Assembly (NCBI GenBank): GCA_958295695.1
Contig: OY282363.1
Location: 186,001-250,000 of the forward strand
From: an uncultured Alphaproteobacteria bacterium
GTDB lineage: Bacteria; Pseudomonadota; Alphaproteobacteria; SP197
Direction of reading: 5' to 3'
DNA: 64,000 nt
Shown: positions 26,017 to 35,778 of the stretch, one piece after another
Layout: every line of letters starts with the position of its first letter
How positions within the stretch are numbered: position 1 is the stretch's first letter
The notes under the pieces: generated by a model
Databases searched by the model: none
Told to the model about the DNA's origin: nothing
The model's input: only the letters and a program-made list of their open reading frames with translations
Translations under genes and position numbers: made by a program

Positions 26017-27792
26017 TCAGCCGTAGAGGGCTTCCAGGGCCGCGCCGTAGACTTTCTTCACGGCGTGCCGGCGGACCTTCAGGGTAGGCGTCATCCGGCC
26101 GTTGTCGACGGTGAAGGGCTCGCCGGCGACCGTCACGCGCTTGACCTTCTCGATCGGCGACAACCGCCGGTTGGCCCGGTCGACGGCGGCCTTCATCTCC
26201 GCACGCAGGGCGTCTTCTCCAGCGAGGAGGTCGAGGCGGGGCGGCAGGCCGTGGCGCCTGGCGAAGTCGCCGAGGTAAGCCTCGTCGGGCACGAGCAGCG
26301 CCACGAGATGGGGCCTCCTGTCGCCGTAGACCATCGATTGCGCGATCTCGGGCTCGAGGTTCAGGACGCCCTCGACCCTCTGGGGCGCGATGTTGTCGCC
26401 GCCGGAGTTGACGATCAGGTCCTTCTTGCGGTCCGTGATGCTCAGGAACCCGTCTTCGTCGAACGCGCCGATGTCGCCGGTGTGGAGCCAGCCGTCCTTC
26501 AGCGCCTCGGCGGTCGCCTGGGGGTTGTTCCAGTAGCCGTCCATCAGGAGGCCGCCGCGCACGAGGATCTCGCCGTCCCCGGCGATCCGGACCTCGACCC
26601 CGGGCAGGGGCCGGCCGACCGTGGCCATCTTGATCCTGTCGGGCAGGTTGCAGGACACCACGGGCGCCGCCTCCGTCTGGCCGTAGCCCTGCAGCAGGGT
26701 CAGGCCCAGCGCCGAGAAGAATGTCCCGACCTCCGGATTGAGCGGCGCTCCGCCCGACACCAGAGCCTTGAGCCTGCCGCCGAAACGTCCGCGCACCTTG
26801 TCGCGCACCAGCTTGTCGAGCGCACGGTCCTGAAGGCGCTCCAGGAGACCGGGGCTTTCGCCGTCGAGGCGCCTGGCGCCCAGCGCCACCGCCTTCTCGA
26901 AGAACGCCTTCTTCCTGCCGCCCTCGCGGTCGACGCCCGCGAGGATGCGCTGGCGCATCACCTCGTAGAGCCGGGGCACGCACGTCACGATGGTCGGGCG
27001 GGCCTCGGGCAGGTTGGCGACCAGCGTGTCGGCGCCCTCGGCGTAGTAGATCTCGGCGCCGATCGAGATCGGGAAGCAGAGACCGGCCGTGTGCTCGTAG
27101 GCGTGGGACAGCGGAAGGAACGAAAGGAAGGTCTCGACGCCCGAGAGCAGAGGCGTGAAGGCCCGATGGATGCTCTCGATGTTGGAGAGCAGGGCGCCGT
27201 GCGACAGCACCACGCCCTTCGGCAGGCCGCCGGTGCCCGACGTGTAGATGAAGCAGGCGGTGTCCCCGCGCCCGGCCCTGCCGGCCCGCTCCTCGACGGC
27301 GCCGGCCCCGGCGGCCCCCCGCGCCCCGGCGTCGTCCCATGGGACGACCGAGACGCCCTCGCGGGCCGCCACGTCGTCCATGGCGATGACGGTCCGGACG
27401 CCCGCCGCCGCGCACGCCGGCAGCAGACGCCGGGCGAGGGCCGGGGTGGAGACGATGGCGAGCCGGGCCCCGCTGTCCTCGAGGACATGCTCGTGAAGCG
27501 CCTCGGTGTTGGTCGTATAGGCCGGGACCGTGACCGCGCCCGCGGCCATGACGGCGAGGTCCGCGATCGCCCACTTCGGACCGTTCTCGGCGACCAGGAC
27601 CACGCGGTCGCCCGCTTCGACGCCCAGCTCGACGAGGCCCGCCGAGAGAGCGCGGACATCGTCGGCGACCCGCCGCCATGTCCACGGCCGGTAGGCGCCG
27701 TCGCGCTTGGCCCACAGGAACGGCCGGTCGCCGTGACGGCCCGCGATATCGAAGAACATCGTGGCGAGGTTCGGCCAGCGGTCGTAACTCAT
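26017..27792 (-). CDS. Long-chain acyl-CoA synthetase (AMP-forming)
   Basis: 591 aa from ATG 27792 with GGAGG 7 bp upstream; an in-frame GTG 24 bp further upstream is less likely. AMP-binding motif 'CFIYTSGTGGLPKGVVLSH', A5-like 'LLQGYGQTEAAPVVSCN', 'WLHTGDIGAFDEDGFLSITDRKKDLIVNSGGDNIAPQRVE' and the C-terminal 'MTPTLKVRRHAVKK'. It activates fatty acids to acyl-CoA through an adenylate. The 'GDNIAPQ' motif resembles the FAA1/ACSBG-like long-chain group. Confidence 0.9.
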   Translation of the reverse strand: MSYDRWPNLATMFFDIAGRHGDRPFLWAKRDGAYRPWTWRRVADDVRALSAGLVELGVEAGDRVVLVAENGPKWAIADLAVMAAGAVTVPAYTTNTEALHEHVLEDSGARLAIVSTPALARRLLPACAAAGVRTVIAMDDVAAREGVSVVPWDDAGARGAAGAGAVEERAGRAGRGDTACFIYTSGTGGLPKGVVLSHGALLSNIESIHRAFTPLLSGVETFLSFLPLSHAYEHTAGLCFPISIGAEIYYAEGADTLVANLPEARPTIVTCVPRLYEVMRQRILAGVDREGGRKKAFFEKAVALGARRLDGESPGLLERLQDRALDKLVRDKVRGRFGGRLKALVSGGAPLNPEVGTFFSALGLTLLQGYGQTEAAPVVSCNLPDRIKMATVGRPLPGVEVRIAGDGEILVRGGLLMDGYWNNPQATAEALKDGWLHTGDIGAFDEDGFLSITDRKKDLIVNSGGDNIAPQRVEGVLNLEPEIAQSMVYGDRRPHLVALLVPDEAYLGDFARRHGLPPRLDLLAGEDALRAEMKAAVDRANRRLSPIEKVKRVTVAGEPFTVDNGRMTPTLKVRRHAVKKVYGAALEALYG

Positions 27793-27937
27793 CGGCGATC
27801 CTCCGGCGCCCGTCACCGGGTTCTAGCCGCGCGCCGCGTCGCGGACAAACCGTTTCGCCCTCCCGCCGCTGGCGCCGGAGCGGGACGTCCCCATATGGTG
27901 AGGCCGATCCGACCCCGCTTGTTTCCGGGAGCCCGTC

Positions 27938-29716
27938 ATGTCCGACGCCGCCCTGGGCGACCTGCCCGAGTGGGACCTTTCCGACCTCTACGACGGTTCC
28001 CGCGACAGCAGGATCGAGGCCGACCTGTCCGGACTGTCGGACGGGGCGCGGGCCTTCGGAAAGGACTTCGAGGGGCGGCTCGACACGCTCGGAGGAGCGG
28101 AGCTCGCCGCCGCCATCCGACGCTACGAAGCCCTGCATGACGGGATCGGCCGCGTCGCGAGCTACGCCCAGCTCCTGTTTTCCGCCGACCGGACCGATCC
28201 GGACAACGCGCGGTTCCACCAGGATGCGCAGGACCGCCTGACCGGGATCGCCGTCCACCTCGTCTTTTTTCCGCTCGAGATCGCCCGGATCCCCGACGAG
28301 ACGATGGAAAGGCTGCTGGGCGACGACGGCGTCGCGCGCTACCGGCCGTGGATCGAGGAGACGCGCGCCTTCCGCCCCCACCAGCTCTCGAACGAGGCCG
28401 AGACGATGCTCCACGAGCTGTCGCCGGTTGGGGCTCGGTCCTGGACGCGGCTCTTCGACCAGACGGTCGCCGGCCTCCGCTTCGAGGTCGGCGGCGAGAC
28501 GCTCACCGAGACCCAGGCGCTCGATCTCCTGTCCTCGGCCGATGGGACCCGGCGCCGGTCGGCGGCGCGCGAGCTGGCCCGCGTGTTCAAGGCCAACGAG
28601 CCGCTCTTCGCGCTCATCGCCAACACGCTCGCCAGGAGCAAGGCGATCGAGGACGGCTGGCGGCGCTTCGCCCGTCCGATCTCCTCGCGCAACCTCGCCA
28701 ACCGGGTCGAGGACGAGGTCGTCGACTCCCTGATCGCCGCCGTGCGCGACGCTTTCCCGCGGCTCTCGCACCGCTACTACAGGATGAAGGCGCGCCGGTT
28801 CGGCGTCGACAGGCTCGACTGGTGGGACCGCAACGCGCCGCCGCCCGACGGCGACGACCGCGACATCCCCTGGAACGAGGCGCGCGCGATCGTGCTCGAC
28901 GCCTATGGCGCCTTCGCCCCGGAGATGGCCGGGATCGCGGAGACGTTCTTCGAGAAGAACTGGATCGACGCGCCGGCGCGCGAGGGCAAGGCGGGCGGCG
29001 CGTTCTCGCACCCCACGGTCCCTTCGGCCCATCCGTTCATCCTGCTCAACTACCAGGGCAAGGCGCGCGACGTCATGACGCTCGCCCACGAGCTGGGCCA
29101 CGGCGTCCACCAGGTCCTCGCGGCCGGCCAGGGCGCGTTGCTCGCGGAAACCCCTCTCACGCTGGCGGAGACGGCCTCGGTCTTCGGCGAGCAGCTCACG
29201 TTCCGCCGCATGCTCGACGGCGAGAGCGATCCGGCGCGCCGGATCGCGATCCTGACCGGCAAGGTGGAGGACATGCTCAACACGGTCGTGCGCCAGATCG
29301 CGTTCTGCGACTTCGAGCGCCGGATTCACGACGCGCGCGGCGAGGGCGAGCTCACGCCGGACGAGATCGGCGACATCTGGATGGCCGTCCAAGCCGAGAG
29401 CCTGGGCGACGCCATCGCCCTCGACGACGACTACCGGACCTTCTGGTGCTACATCCCGCACTTCGTCCACACGCCGTTCTACGTCTACGCCTACGCCTTC
29501 GGCGATTGTCTGGTGAATGCGCTCTACGCCCACTACCGGGAGGCGGGGGAGGGCTTCCAGCGGCGCTTCCTCGACATGCTCGGGGCCGGCGGCGGCAAGC
29601 GGCACCGGGAGCTTCTGGCGCCGTTCGGCCTGGACGCGTCGGACCCGGCGTTCTGGTCCCGGGGCCTCGGCGTGATCGAGGGCTTCATCGACGAACTCGA
29701 GGCGGCCGGAGGATGA
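27938..29716 (+). CDS. pepF: Oligoendopeptidase F family M3 metallopeptidase
   Basis: 592 aa. Zinc site 'MTLAHELGHGVHQ' gives His384, Glu385 and His388, with the third ligand in 'LAETASVFGEQLTF' (Glu). The PepF-specific C-terminal 'FWCYIPHFVHTPFYVYAYAFGDCLVNALY' is present. It cleaves short peptides in the cytoplasm. The gene is divergent from the acyl-CoA synthetase and is followed at 64 bp by an ABC1 kinase. Confidence 0.92.
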   Translation: MSDAALGDLPEWDLSDLYDGSRDSRIEADLSGLSDGARAFGKDFEGRLDTLGGAELAAAIRRYEALHDGIGRVASYAQLLFSADRTDPDNARFHQDAQDRLTGIAVHLVFFPLEIARIPDETMERLLGDDGVARYRPWIEETRAFRPHQLSNEAETMLHELSPVGARSWTRLFDQTVAGLRFEVGGETLTETQALDLLSSADGTRRRSAARELARVFKANEPLFALIANTLARSKAIEDGWRRFARPISSRNLANRVEDEVVDSLIAAVRDAFPRLSHRYYRMKARRFGVDRLDWWDRNAPPPDGDDRDIPWNEARAIVLDAYGAFAPEMAGIAETFFEKNWIDAPAREGKAGGAFSHPTVPSAHPFILLNYQGKARDVMTLAHELGHGVHQVLAAGQGALLAETPLTLAETASVFGEQLTFRRMLDGESDPARRIAILTGKVEDMLNTVVRQIAFCDFERRIHDARGEGELTPDEIGDIWMAVQAESLGDAIALDDDYRTFWCYIPHFVHTPFYVYAYAFGDCLVNALYAHYREAGEGFQRRFLDMLGAGGGKRHRELLAPFGLDASDPAFWSRGLGVIEGFIDELEAAGG

Positions 29717-29780
29717 GCGCGCGCCGCCCCGGCGCGCCTCGCGCGCCCCGGCCGGGGCGGCGCTCCCGCGGAGACCGCCG

Positions 29781-31127
29781 GTGACCGGACCGGACCGCCG
29801 GGAGGCGAACAGGCTGACGGGACGGGCCGCCCGGTATGCGCGGGTCGGCGCGTCCGCGGGCCGGGTCGGCGCGCGCATGGCGGCGGCGCGGCTCCTCGGC
29901 GCGCCGGCGGACCGGGGCGGCATGGCCGCCGACCTGCGCCGAGCGCTGGGCGGCCTCAAGGGGCCGCTCATGAAGGTCGCGCAACTGCTGGCGACCATTC
30001 CCGACGCGCTGCCGTCGGACTATGCGGCCGAACTCGCCCAGCTTCAGGCGAACGCGCCGCCGATGGGCTGGCCCTTCGTGCGCCGGCGCATGTCGAGCGA
30101 ATTGGGCCCGGACTGGCGGAGCCGGTTCGGCTCGTTCGAGCGCGAGGCCGCGGCGGCCGCGTCGCTCGGCCAGGTCCATCGCGCCACCGCGACCGACGGT
30201 TCTCCCCTGGCCTGCAAGCTCCAGTATCCGGACATGCAGTCGGCCGTGGAGGCGGACCTGACCCAGCTCGGGCTGATCCTGGCGATCTACAGGCGCTACG
30301 ACCGGGCGGTCGATCCCGGCCAGATCCACGAGGAGATCGCCGAGCGCCTGCGCGAGGAGCTCGACTACGGGCGCGAGGCGCGCCACCAGAAGCTCTACGC
30401 GCTGATGCTGAAGGACCAGCCCCGCGTCGCCGTGCCGCGGGCCGTGCCGGAGCTCTCGACACGGCGCTTGCTCACCATGGGCTGGCTCGGCGGGGAGCCG
30501 CTGATGGCGGCTCGCTCGCGCCCGATCGAGGAGCGCAACGAGCTCGCCATGGCGATGTTCCACGCCTGGTACGAGCCGTTCTACGGCTTCGGCGCGATCC
30601 ACGGCGATCCGCACCTGGGGAATTACAAGGTCAGGCCCGACATGGGCGTGAACCTGCTCGACTTCGGCTGCATCCGCATCTTCGCGCCGAAGTTCGTGAC
30701 CGGGGTCATCGACCTCTATCGCGCGCTGCGGGACGGCGACCGCGCGCTCGCCGTGCACGCCTACGAGACCTGGGGCTTCGCGGGGCTCTCGAACGAGATG
30801 ATCGACGCGCTCAACCTCTGGGCCGGGTTCGTCTACGCCCCGCTTCTGGAGGACAAGCCGCGCGCGATCCAGGACGAGGGCGCGATGTACGGCGCGCGCG
30901 TGGCGTCGAAGGTCCACGCCCGCCTGCGCGAGCTGGGCGGCGTCGCCGTGCCGCGCGAGTTCGTCCTCATGGACCGCGCCGCCATCGGGCTGGGCAGCGT
31001 CTTCCTCCACCTCCGGGCCGAAGTGAACTGGCACCGCATCTTCCACGGCCTGATCGAGGGTCACGACGAGGCGAGGCTGGCCAGGCGGCAGAAGGCCGCG
31101 CTGGAGGCCGCCGGCCTGCCGGTTTAG
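29781..31127 (+). CDS. ABC1/UbiB-family atypical kinase
   Basis: 448 aa from GTG 29781. ABC1 features: 'LRRALGGLKGPLMKVAQLLATIPDALP' (KxGQ-like motif, here KVAQ), 'AAAASLGQVHRATATDGSPLACKLQYPDM' with the A-rich nucleotide loop, and 'GFGAIHGDPHLGNYKVRPDMGVNLLDFGCIR' with catalytic HGDPHxGN and DFG. Members support ubiquinone synthesis or lipid homeostasis. The KxGQ motif is altered (KVAQ), a change I note but cannot interpret. UbiB membership is not proven. Confidence 0.85.
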   Translation: MTGPDRREANRLTGRAARYARVGASAGRVGARMAAARLLGAPADRGGMAADLRRALGGLKGPLMKVAQLLATIPDALPSDYAAELAQLQANAPPMGWPFVRRRMSSELGPDWRSRFGSFEREAAAAASLGQVHRATATDGSPLACKLQYPDMQSAVEADLTQLGLILAIYRRYDRAVDPGQIHEEIAERLREELDYGREARHQKLYALMLKDQPRVAVPRAVPELSTRRLLTMGWLGGEPLMAARSRPIEERNELAMAMFHAWYEPFYGFGAIHGDPHLGNYKVRPDMGVNLLDFGCIRIFAPKFVTGVIDLYRALRDGDRALAVHAYETWGFAGLSNEMIDALNLWAGFVYAPLLEDKPRAIQDEGAMYGARVASKVHARLRELGGVAVPREFVLMDRAAIGLGSVFLHLRAEVNWHRIFHGLIEGHDEARLARRQKAALEAAGLPV

Positions 31128-31191
31128 GTCCGGCCGGACCGACGCGCGCGGCGGCGGTCCCCGAGCTTGCCGAAGGAGGGACGGACCCGCT

Positions 31192-32358
31192 TCAGGCGAG
31201 CAGGCGCGCCAGGACGGCGTTCAGCACCGGCCAGCCCCGGGCGGTGGCCCGCAGGCCGCCGTCGCCGAGGCGCTCGAGGAAGCCTTCGGCGGCCAGGACG
31301 TCCAGGCCCGCGGCGTCGATGCGGGCCTCCCAGCCGGGTCCGCAGGCCCGCGCGAGGTCGGCCCCGCCGAGCCCGTCCTTCAGGCGCAGGCCCATCATCA
31401 GGACCTCCGCGATCCGGTCGCCGCCCGCGACCGTCTCGGCCGCGGCGCCGCCGTGACCCCGCCGGGACACGGCGGCGAGCCACGTCTCCGGCGCGCGTTC
31501 CTGACGGCGCTGGACGCTGACGCCGCCCGCGCGGTTGAGCCGCCCATGGGCGCCGGGGCCGACGCCGACCCATTCGCCGGAGCGCCAGTAGGTCAGGTTG
31601 TGGCGGCTTTCGAAGCCCGGTCGGGCATGGCTGGAGACCTCGTAGGCCGGCAGGCCCGCCGCCTCCGTCAGGGCCTGGGTCAGCTCGTACATCGCGGCCT
31701 GCCCGTCCTCCGCCGGCAGGTCGAGCGCGCCGCGCCGGGCCAGGACGTGGAACCGCGTGCCGGGCTCGATGGCGAGCTGGTAGAGCGACAGGTGGCCGGT
31801 TCCGAAGTCCAGGGCCTCCGAGAGCTCCCGCTCCCAGGCGGCCGGGGTCTGCCCCATCCGCGCGTAGATCAGGTCGAAGGAGACGCGCGGGAAGGCGCGG
31901 CGCGCGAGGCCGAGCGCGGCGCGCGCCCCGGCCGCGTCGTGACGCCGGCCGAGCGCCCGGAGCGCGCCGTCGTCGAGGGCCTGGACCCCGAGCGAGAGGC
32001 GGTTGACGCCGGCCGCGCGGTAGCCCGCGAAACGGCCGGCCTCGGCGCTCGAGGGGTTGGCCTCCAGCGTGACCTCCGCGTCGTCCGCGACCGTCCATCC
32101 GCGGGCGACGGCGTCCAGGACGGCGGCGACCGTCGCGGGCGCCATCAACGAGGGCGTGCCGCCGCCGAAGTAGACGCTCGCGACCGGGCGGCCCGGCGCG
32201 ACCGCCGCCATGTGAGCCGTCTCGCGGACCAGCGCCCCGCGCCAGGCGGCCTCGTCGACCGCCTCGCGGACATGGCTGTTGAAGTCGCAATAGGGGCACC
32301 TGGACCGGCAGAACGGCCAGTGGACGTAGACGCCGAAGCCCGGGCCGGCGTCCGTCAT
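31192..32358 (-). CDS. hemW: Radical SAM protein HemW (heme chaperone, formerly coproporphyrinogen oxidase-like)
   Basis: 388 aa. The radical-SAM cluster ligands C17, C21 and C24 sit in '[18 protein letters not shown]'. Further marks: '[15 protein letters not shown]', 'EANPSSAE', '[11 protein letters not shown]', '[11 protein letters not shown]' and '[36 protein letters not shown]'. HemW hands heme to target proteins and lacks the extra cysteine of HemN, which agrees with [13 protein letters not shown] overlaps the rdgB stop (ATGA). The order rph-rdgB-hemW is common in this class. Confidence 0.93.
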   Translation of the reverse strand: MTDAGPGFGVYVHWPFCRSRCPYCDFNSHVREAVDEAAWRGALVRETAHMAAVAPGRPVASVYFGGGTPSLMAPATVAAVLDAVARGWTVADDAEVTLEANPSSAEAGRFAGYRAAGVNRLSLGVQALDDGALRALGRRHDAAGARAALGLARRAFPRVSFDLIYARMGQTPAAWERELSEALDFGTGHLSLYQLAIEPGTRFHVLARRGALDLPAEDGQAAMYELTQALTEAAGLPAYEVSSHARPGFESRHNLTYWRSGEWVGVGPGAHGRLNRAGGVSVQRRQERAPETWLAAVSRRGHGGAAAETVAGGDRIAEVLMMGLRLKDGLGGADLARACGPGWEARIDAAGLDVLAAEGFLERLGDGGLRATARGWPVLNAVLARLLA

Positions 32359-32960
32359 GCGCGCCTGTCGGCGGCGGCGGTCATCCTGGCGAAGGCGCGG
32401 GCGCGGTGGTTGAACGCCGCCTTCTCGGCCGGCGTCATCTCGCCGAAGGTGCGGTCGTCGCCGTCGGGCGCGAAGCAGGGATCGTAGCCGAACCCGTTGG
32501 CGCCGCGCGGCGGGAACCGCAGGCGACCGTCGACGCGGCCCTCGAAGACGCGGACCCCGCCGCCGGGCCGGGCCAGGGCCAGGGCGCAATGGAAGCTCGC
32601 GCGCCGGTCGGGGCCGCCGCCCAGCTCCCGCTCGAGACGCGCCATGGCGAGAGTGAAGTCCCTGCCTGGTCCGCCCCAGCGCGCCGAACGGACCCCCGGC
32701 GCGCCGCCCAGCGCCGGGACCGCGAGGCCGGAATCGTCGGCGAGCGCGGGCAAGCCCGACGCCTCCGCCGCGGCCCGGGCCTTGAGGACGGCGTTGGCCT
32801 CGAAGGTCTCGCCGGTTTCCTCCGGTTCGGAGAGGCCGAGCGCGGCGGCGCCCACGGCCTCGACGCGGAACGGGCGCAGCAGGTCCTCGATCTCGCGCGC
32901 CTTGCCGGCGTTGTGGGTGGCGATCACCAGCCTGGGGGGCAGCGCCGGCCGCACGGTCAC
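32355..32960 (-). CDS. rdgB: XTP/dITP diphosphatase (RdgB/HAM1)
   Basis: 201 aa from GTG 32960. Motifs: '[18 protein letters not shown]' (nucleotide loop), '[40 protein letters not shown]' and '[35 protein letters not shown]'. It hydrolyses non-canonical purine triphosphates. The first codon overlaps the rph stop (GTGA), indicating coupled translation of the three-gene operon. Confidence 0.93.
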   Translation of the reverse strand: MTVRPALPPRLVIATHNAGKAREIEDLLRPFRVEAVGAAALGLSEPEETGETFEANAVLKARAAAEASGLPALADDSGLAVPALGGAPGVRSARWGGPGRDFTLAMARLERELGGGPDRRASFHCALALARPGGGVRVFEGRVDGRLRFPPRGANGFGYDPCFAPDGDDRTFGEMTPAEKAAFNHRARAFARMTAAADRRA

Positions 32961-33673
32961 CGGTCGAGCCCCAGGGCCGCCTTCTGGAGGCCGACCAATT
33001 CGGCGACGCAGGCCCCGGCGAGATCGAGCAGGCGGTCGAACGCGGCGCGGGAGAAGACGGCGCCCTCGGCGGCGGCCTGGACCTCCACGAGGGCGCCCGC
33101 GCCGGTCATGACGATGTTGGCGTCGGCGTCCGCGGCCGAATCCTCGCCGTAGTCGAGATCGGCCAGCGCCACGCCGCCCACGACGCCGCAGGAGACCGCC
33201 GCCACATGGTCGCGGAGGAGCGGCGCGCCGCCCGGCCCGCGGCCGGCGAGCGCGGCGTGGAGCGCCACGAAACCGCCGGTGATCGCGGCGGCGCGGGTGC
33301 CGCCGTCGGCCTGGATGACGTCGCAGTCGATCCTGATCTGGCGTTCGCCCAGCGCCTCCAGGTCGGTCACGGCGCGCAGGCCGCGCCCGATCAGGCGCTG
33401 GATCTCCTGGGTGCGTCCCGACTGCCGTCCGCGGGCGGCCTCGCGGTCGGTCCGGGTGTGGGTCGAGCGCGGCAGCATGCCGTATTCGGCCGTGACCCAG
33501 CCCCGTCCCCGTCCCTTCAGCCACGGCGGCACGCGCTCCTCGATCGTGGCCGCGCACAGCACGTGGGTGTCGCCGAAACGCGCCATGCACGAGCCCTCGG
33601 CGTGCCTGGCGAAGCCGGCTTCGAGAACGACGGGGCGGAGCGCCCCGGGCGCGCGGCCGTCCGATCGGGCCAT
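32957..33673 (-). CDS. rph: Ribonuclease PH
   Basis: 238 aa, the usual length. '[53 protein letters not shown]' is diagnostic, followed by '[20 protein letters not shown]' and '[26 protein letters not shown]'. It trims tRNA 3' ends by phosphorolysis. First gene of the rph-rdgB-hemW operon, divergent from hrcA across 295 bp holding a large inverted repeat. Confidence 0.96.
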   Translation of the reverse strand: MARSDGRAPGALRPVVLEAGFARHAEGSCMARFGDTHVLCAATIEERVPPWLKGRGRGWVTAEYGMLPRSTHTRTDREAARGRQSGRTQEIQRLIGRGLRAVTDLEALGERQIRIDCDVIQADGGTRAAAITGGFVALHAALAGRGPGGAPLLRDHVAAVSCGVVGGVALADLDYGEDSAADADANIVMTGAGALVEVQAAAEGAVFSRAAFDRLLDLAGACVAELVGLQKAALGLDR

Positions 33674-33758
33674 GGCGGTCCCCCTTCCGCTGGCGGACGG
33701 AGCCTACGGCGCGTCCGCCCCCGACGGAAGCGCCGCGGTTTCCCCGCCGCCCGCGGCG

Positions 33759-33869
33759 TCCCTCGATACGGCGCCGACGCGCCACCTCGGGATGAGGGAA
33801 TGGCGTGCTTTGTCCACATCCGGAACCTCCCTCATCCCGAGTAGCGTCCACGAGGCGCGTATCGAGGGA
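33759..33869. repeat. Large inverted repeat made of two opposed intergenic repeat copies
   Basis: Two arms of 41 and 42 bp in opposite orientation: 33759-33799 starts TCCCTCGATACGGCG and ends CTCGGGATGAGGGA; 33828-33869 starts TCCCTCATCCCGAG and ends GCGTATCGAGGGA. The outer 13-14 bases of the arms are perfectly complementary; the middles differ slightly. Separated by 28 bp. It lies between rph and the hrcA promoter and could act as a strong hairpin or transcription barrier. Confidence 0.75.
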
Positions 33870-33898
33870 CGATCCGGGGCAGGGCGGTCGGCGGGGCG

Positions 33899-33927
33899 TT
33901 GACCCGCGCCCGGCCAGCGCCTACATG
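33899..33927 (+). promoter_or_regulatory. Candidate hrcA promoter
   Basis: TTGACC at 33899-33904, 17-bp spacing, TACATG at 33922-33927. A transcript from it would begin about 35 bp before ATG 33969, downstream of the earlier in-frame GTG (33930), supporting the ATG start. No CIRCE element is seen. Confidence 0.45.
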
Positions 33928-33968
33928 CTGTGCGCGCGCCGGAGGCCGCCGCGCCCCGGAAACGGACG

Positions 33969-35012
33969 ATGATTCAGGAACTTAACGAACGCAGCCGCGA
34001 GATCTTCCGAACCCTGGTGGACGAGTACGTCCGCACCGGGGAGCCGGTGGGCTCGCGCACGATCTCGAAACGGCTCCCCGGCGCGCTCTCGCCGGCCTCG
34101 GTGCGCAACGCGATGGCCGACCTGGAGGCCGCCGGCCTGCTGGCCGCGCCCCACGCCAGCGCCGGCCGCCAGCCGACCGACCTGGGCCTCCGGTTCTTCG
34201 TCGACGGGCTGCTGCAACTCGGCGACCTCGCGTCCGACGAGCGGTCGGCGATCGAGGCGGCCTGCGAGGAGTCCGGGCGCGCCTTCGACGATGTGCTGCA
34301 GTCGGCCACGGGCCTGCTGTCGGGCCTGTCGCACCATGCCGGCGTGGTCGTCGCGCCGAAGCAGGAGGCGGCCTTCCGCCACGTCGAGTTCGTCTCCCTG
34401 GCGCCCGACCGGGCGCTCGCGATCGTCGCGCACGAGAACGGCGCGGTCGAGAACCGCGTCGTCGCGCTCGGGCCGGGCGTCACGCCCCAGGCGCTGATCC
34501 GGGCGGGCAACTACCTCTCCTCGCGCCTGGCCGGGCGCACGCTGGACGAGGCGCGCGACGAGATCCTCCGGGAGCTGGCGCGCCACGAGGCGGAGCTCGA
34601 CGCGCTTTCGCGGCGCGTCGTGGAGGCGGGCCTCGCGACCTGGTCGGGCGGCAACGCGCCCGGGGAGCGGGCGACCCTGATCGTGAAGGGTCAGGCCAAC
34701 CTGCTCGACGACGTGCGCGCGCTGGCGGACCTCGAGCGCATCCGCGACCTGTTCGACAAGCTCGACCGGGGCGAGCACATGATGCAGCTCATCGACCTCA
34801 CCCAGGAGGCCGAGGGCGTCAGCATCTTCATCGGCGCCGACAACGAGCTGTTCCGGCTTTCGGGCTGCTCGACCATCGTCGCGCCGGCGTCCGACGAGGG
34901 CGGCCGTTTCATCGGCGCGCTCGGCGTGATCGGCCCGACCCGCATGAACTACGCCCGGATCATCCCCATGGTGGACTACACGGCCAAGGTCGTGGGCCGC
35001 CTGCTGAGCTGA
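33969..35012 (+). CDS. hrcA: Heat-inducible transcription repressor HrcA
   Basis: 347 aa from ATG 33969. N-terminal winged helix: 'NERSREIFRTLVDEYVRTGEPVGSRTISKRLPGALSPASVRNAMADLEAAGLLAAPHASAGRQPTDLGLRFFVDGLL', then the GAF-like domain ending 'LGVIGPTRMNYARIIPMVDYTAKVVGRLL'. HrcA binds CIRCE elements, usually at groESL in alphaproteobacteria. The regulated operon is outside the window, and I found no CIRCE here. It is followed at 32 bp by grpE. Confidence 0.94.
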   Translation: MIQELNERSREIFRTLVDEYVRTGEPVGSRTISKRLPGALSPASVRNAMADLEAAGLLAAPHASAGRQPTDLGLRFFVDGLLQLGDLASDERSAIEAACEESGRAFDDVLQSATGLLSGLSHHAGVVVAPKQEAAFRHVEFVSLAPDRALAIVAHENGAVENRVVALGPGVTPQALIRAGNYLSSRLAGRTLDEARDEILRELARHEAELDALSRRVVEAGLATWSGGNAPGERATLIVKGQANLLDDVRALADLERIRDLFDKLDRGEHMMQLIDLTQEAEGVSIFIGADNELFRLSGCSTIVAPASDEGGRFIGALGVIGPTRMNYARIIPMVDYTAKVVGRLLS

Positions 35013-35044
35013 CCGGGGACCACCCACCGCGCCACGGAACCGAC

Positions 35045-35731
35045 ATGAACGACGAGACCGGGACAACACCCGAACCCCCCGAGCCCGATGAAACGCCGGC
35101 GGCGGCCGACGACGGCCGGACCGCCGGGGACGAGGCGGCCGGAGACCGGCCGGAGACCGGCGCTGGCGAGGCCGGCGGCGACGCGCCCGAGGGCGCGGCC
35201 CCGGACGATGGCGGCGAAGGAGCGGCCGGCGGGCCCGGCGCGAGGATCGCGGCGCTGGAAGGCGAGGTCGCCGGCCTGACCGACCGCCTGCTGCGCGCCG
35301 CCGCCGAGCTGGAGAACGAGCGCAAGAGGGCCCGCAGGGACCGCGAGGACGCGGCGAAGTTCGCGGCCCGGAAGTTCGCCGAGGACATGCTCGCGGTGGC
35401 CGACAACCTCTCCCGCGCGCTCGACGCGGCGACCGGCGAGGCGCGCGAGGCCGCCGCCGGGGGTCTCGTCGAGGGCGTCGAGCTGACGATGAAGGAACTC
35501 GACGGCGCGCTCCGGCGCCACGGCGTCGAGCCGGTCGAGGCCGCCGGCGCGCGCTTCGATCCGAACCTGCACCAGGCCATGTTCGAGGCCGAGACGGCCG
35601 ACGTGGAGCCTGGCGCGGTCATGCGGGTGCTGAGGACCGGCTACACCATCCACGGCCGCCTGCTGCGCCCGGCCATGGTCGGCGTCGCCAAGGCCCCGGC
35701 CCCGGACCGGGACGAGCCGCCGGAGGCGTAG
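35045..35731 (+). CDS. grpE: Nucleotide exchange factor GrpE
   Basis: 228 aa. A long acidic Pro/Gly/Ala-rich N-terminal tail (residues 1-65) precedes the coiled coil 'RIAALEGEVAGLTDRLLRAAAELENERKRARRDREDAAKFAARKFAEDMLAVADNLSRAL', and the C-terminal beta domain 'RFDPNLHQAMFEAETADVEPGAVMRVLRTGYTIHGRLLRPAMVGVA' is typical. It releases ADP from DnaK. It is in an operon with hrcA, while dnaK-dnaJ lies 2.6 kb downstream. Confidence 0.94.
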   Translation: MNDETGTTPEPPEPDETPAAADDGRTAGDEAAGDRPETGAGEAGGDAPEGAAPDDGGEGAAGGPGARIAALEGEVAGLTDRLLRAAAELENERKRARRDREDAAKFAARKFAEDMLAVADNLSRALDAATGEAREAAAGGLVEGVELTMKELDGALRRHGVEPVEAAGARFDPNLHQAMFEAETADVEPGAVMRVLRTGYTIHGRLLRPAMVGVAKAPAPDRDEPPEA

Positions 35732-35778
35732 GGCGCTGGCGGGCCGGCGCGCGCATGGGATGAGCCGGGGGACGACGG

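Noticed and set aside
31192..32358. Oxygen-independent coproporphyrinogen III oxidase (HemN).
   Set aside because: The cluster motif is CxxxCxxC followed by Asp-Phe with no extra Cys, and the length (388 aa) fits HemW rather than HemN (about 450 aa).
33870..33968. CIRCE element (TTAGCACTC and its inverted copy) upstream of hrcA, and likewise upstream of dnaK.
   Set aside because: No such sequence or close variant is present in either upstream region.
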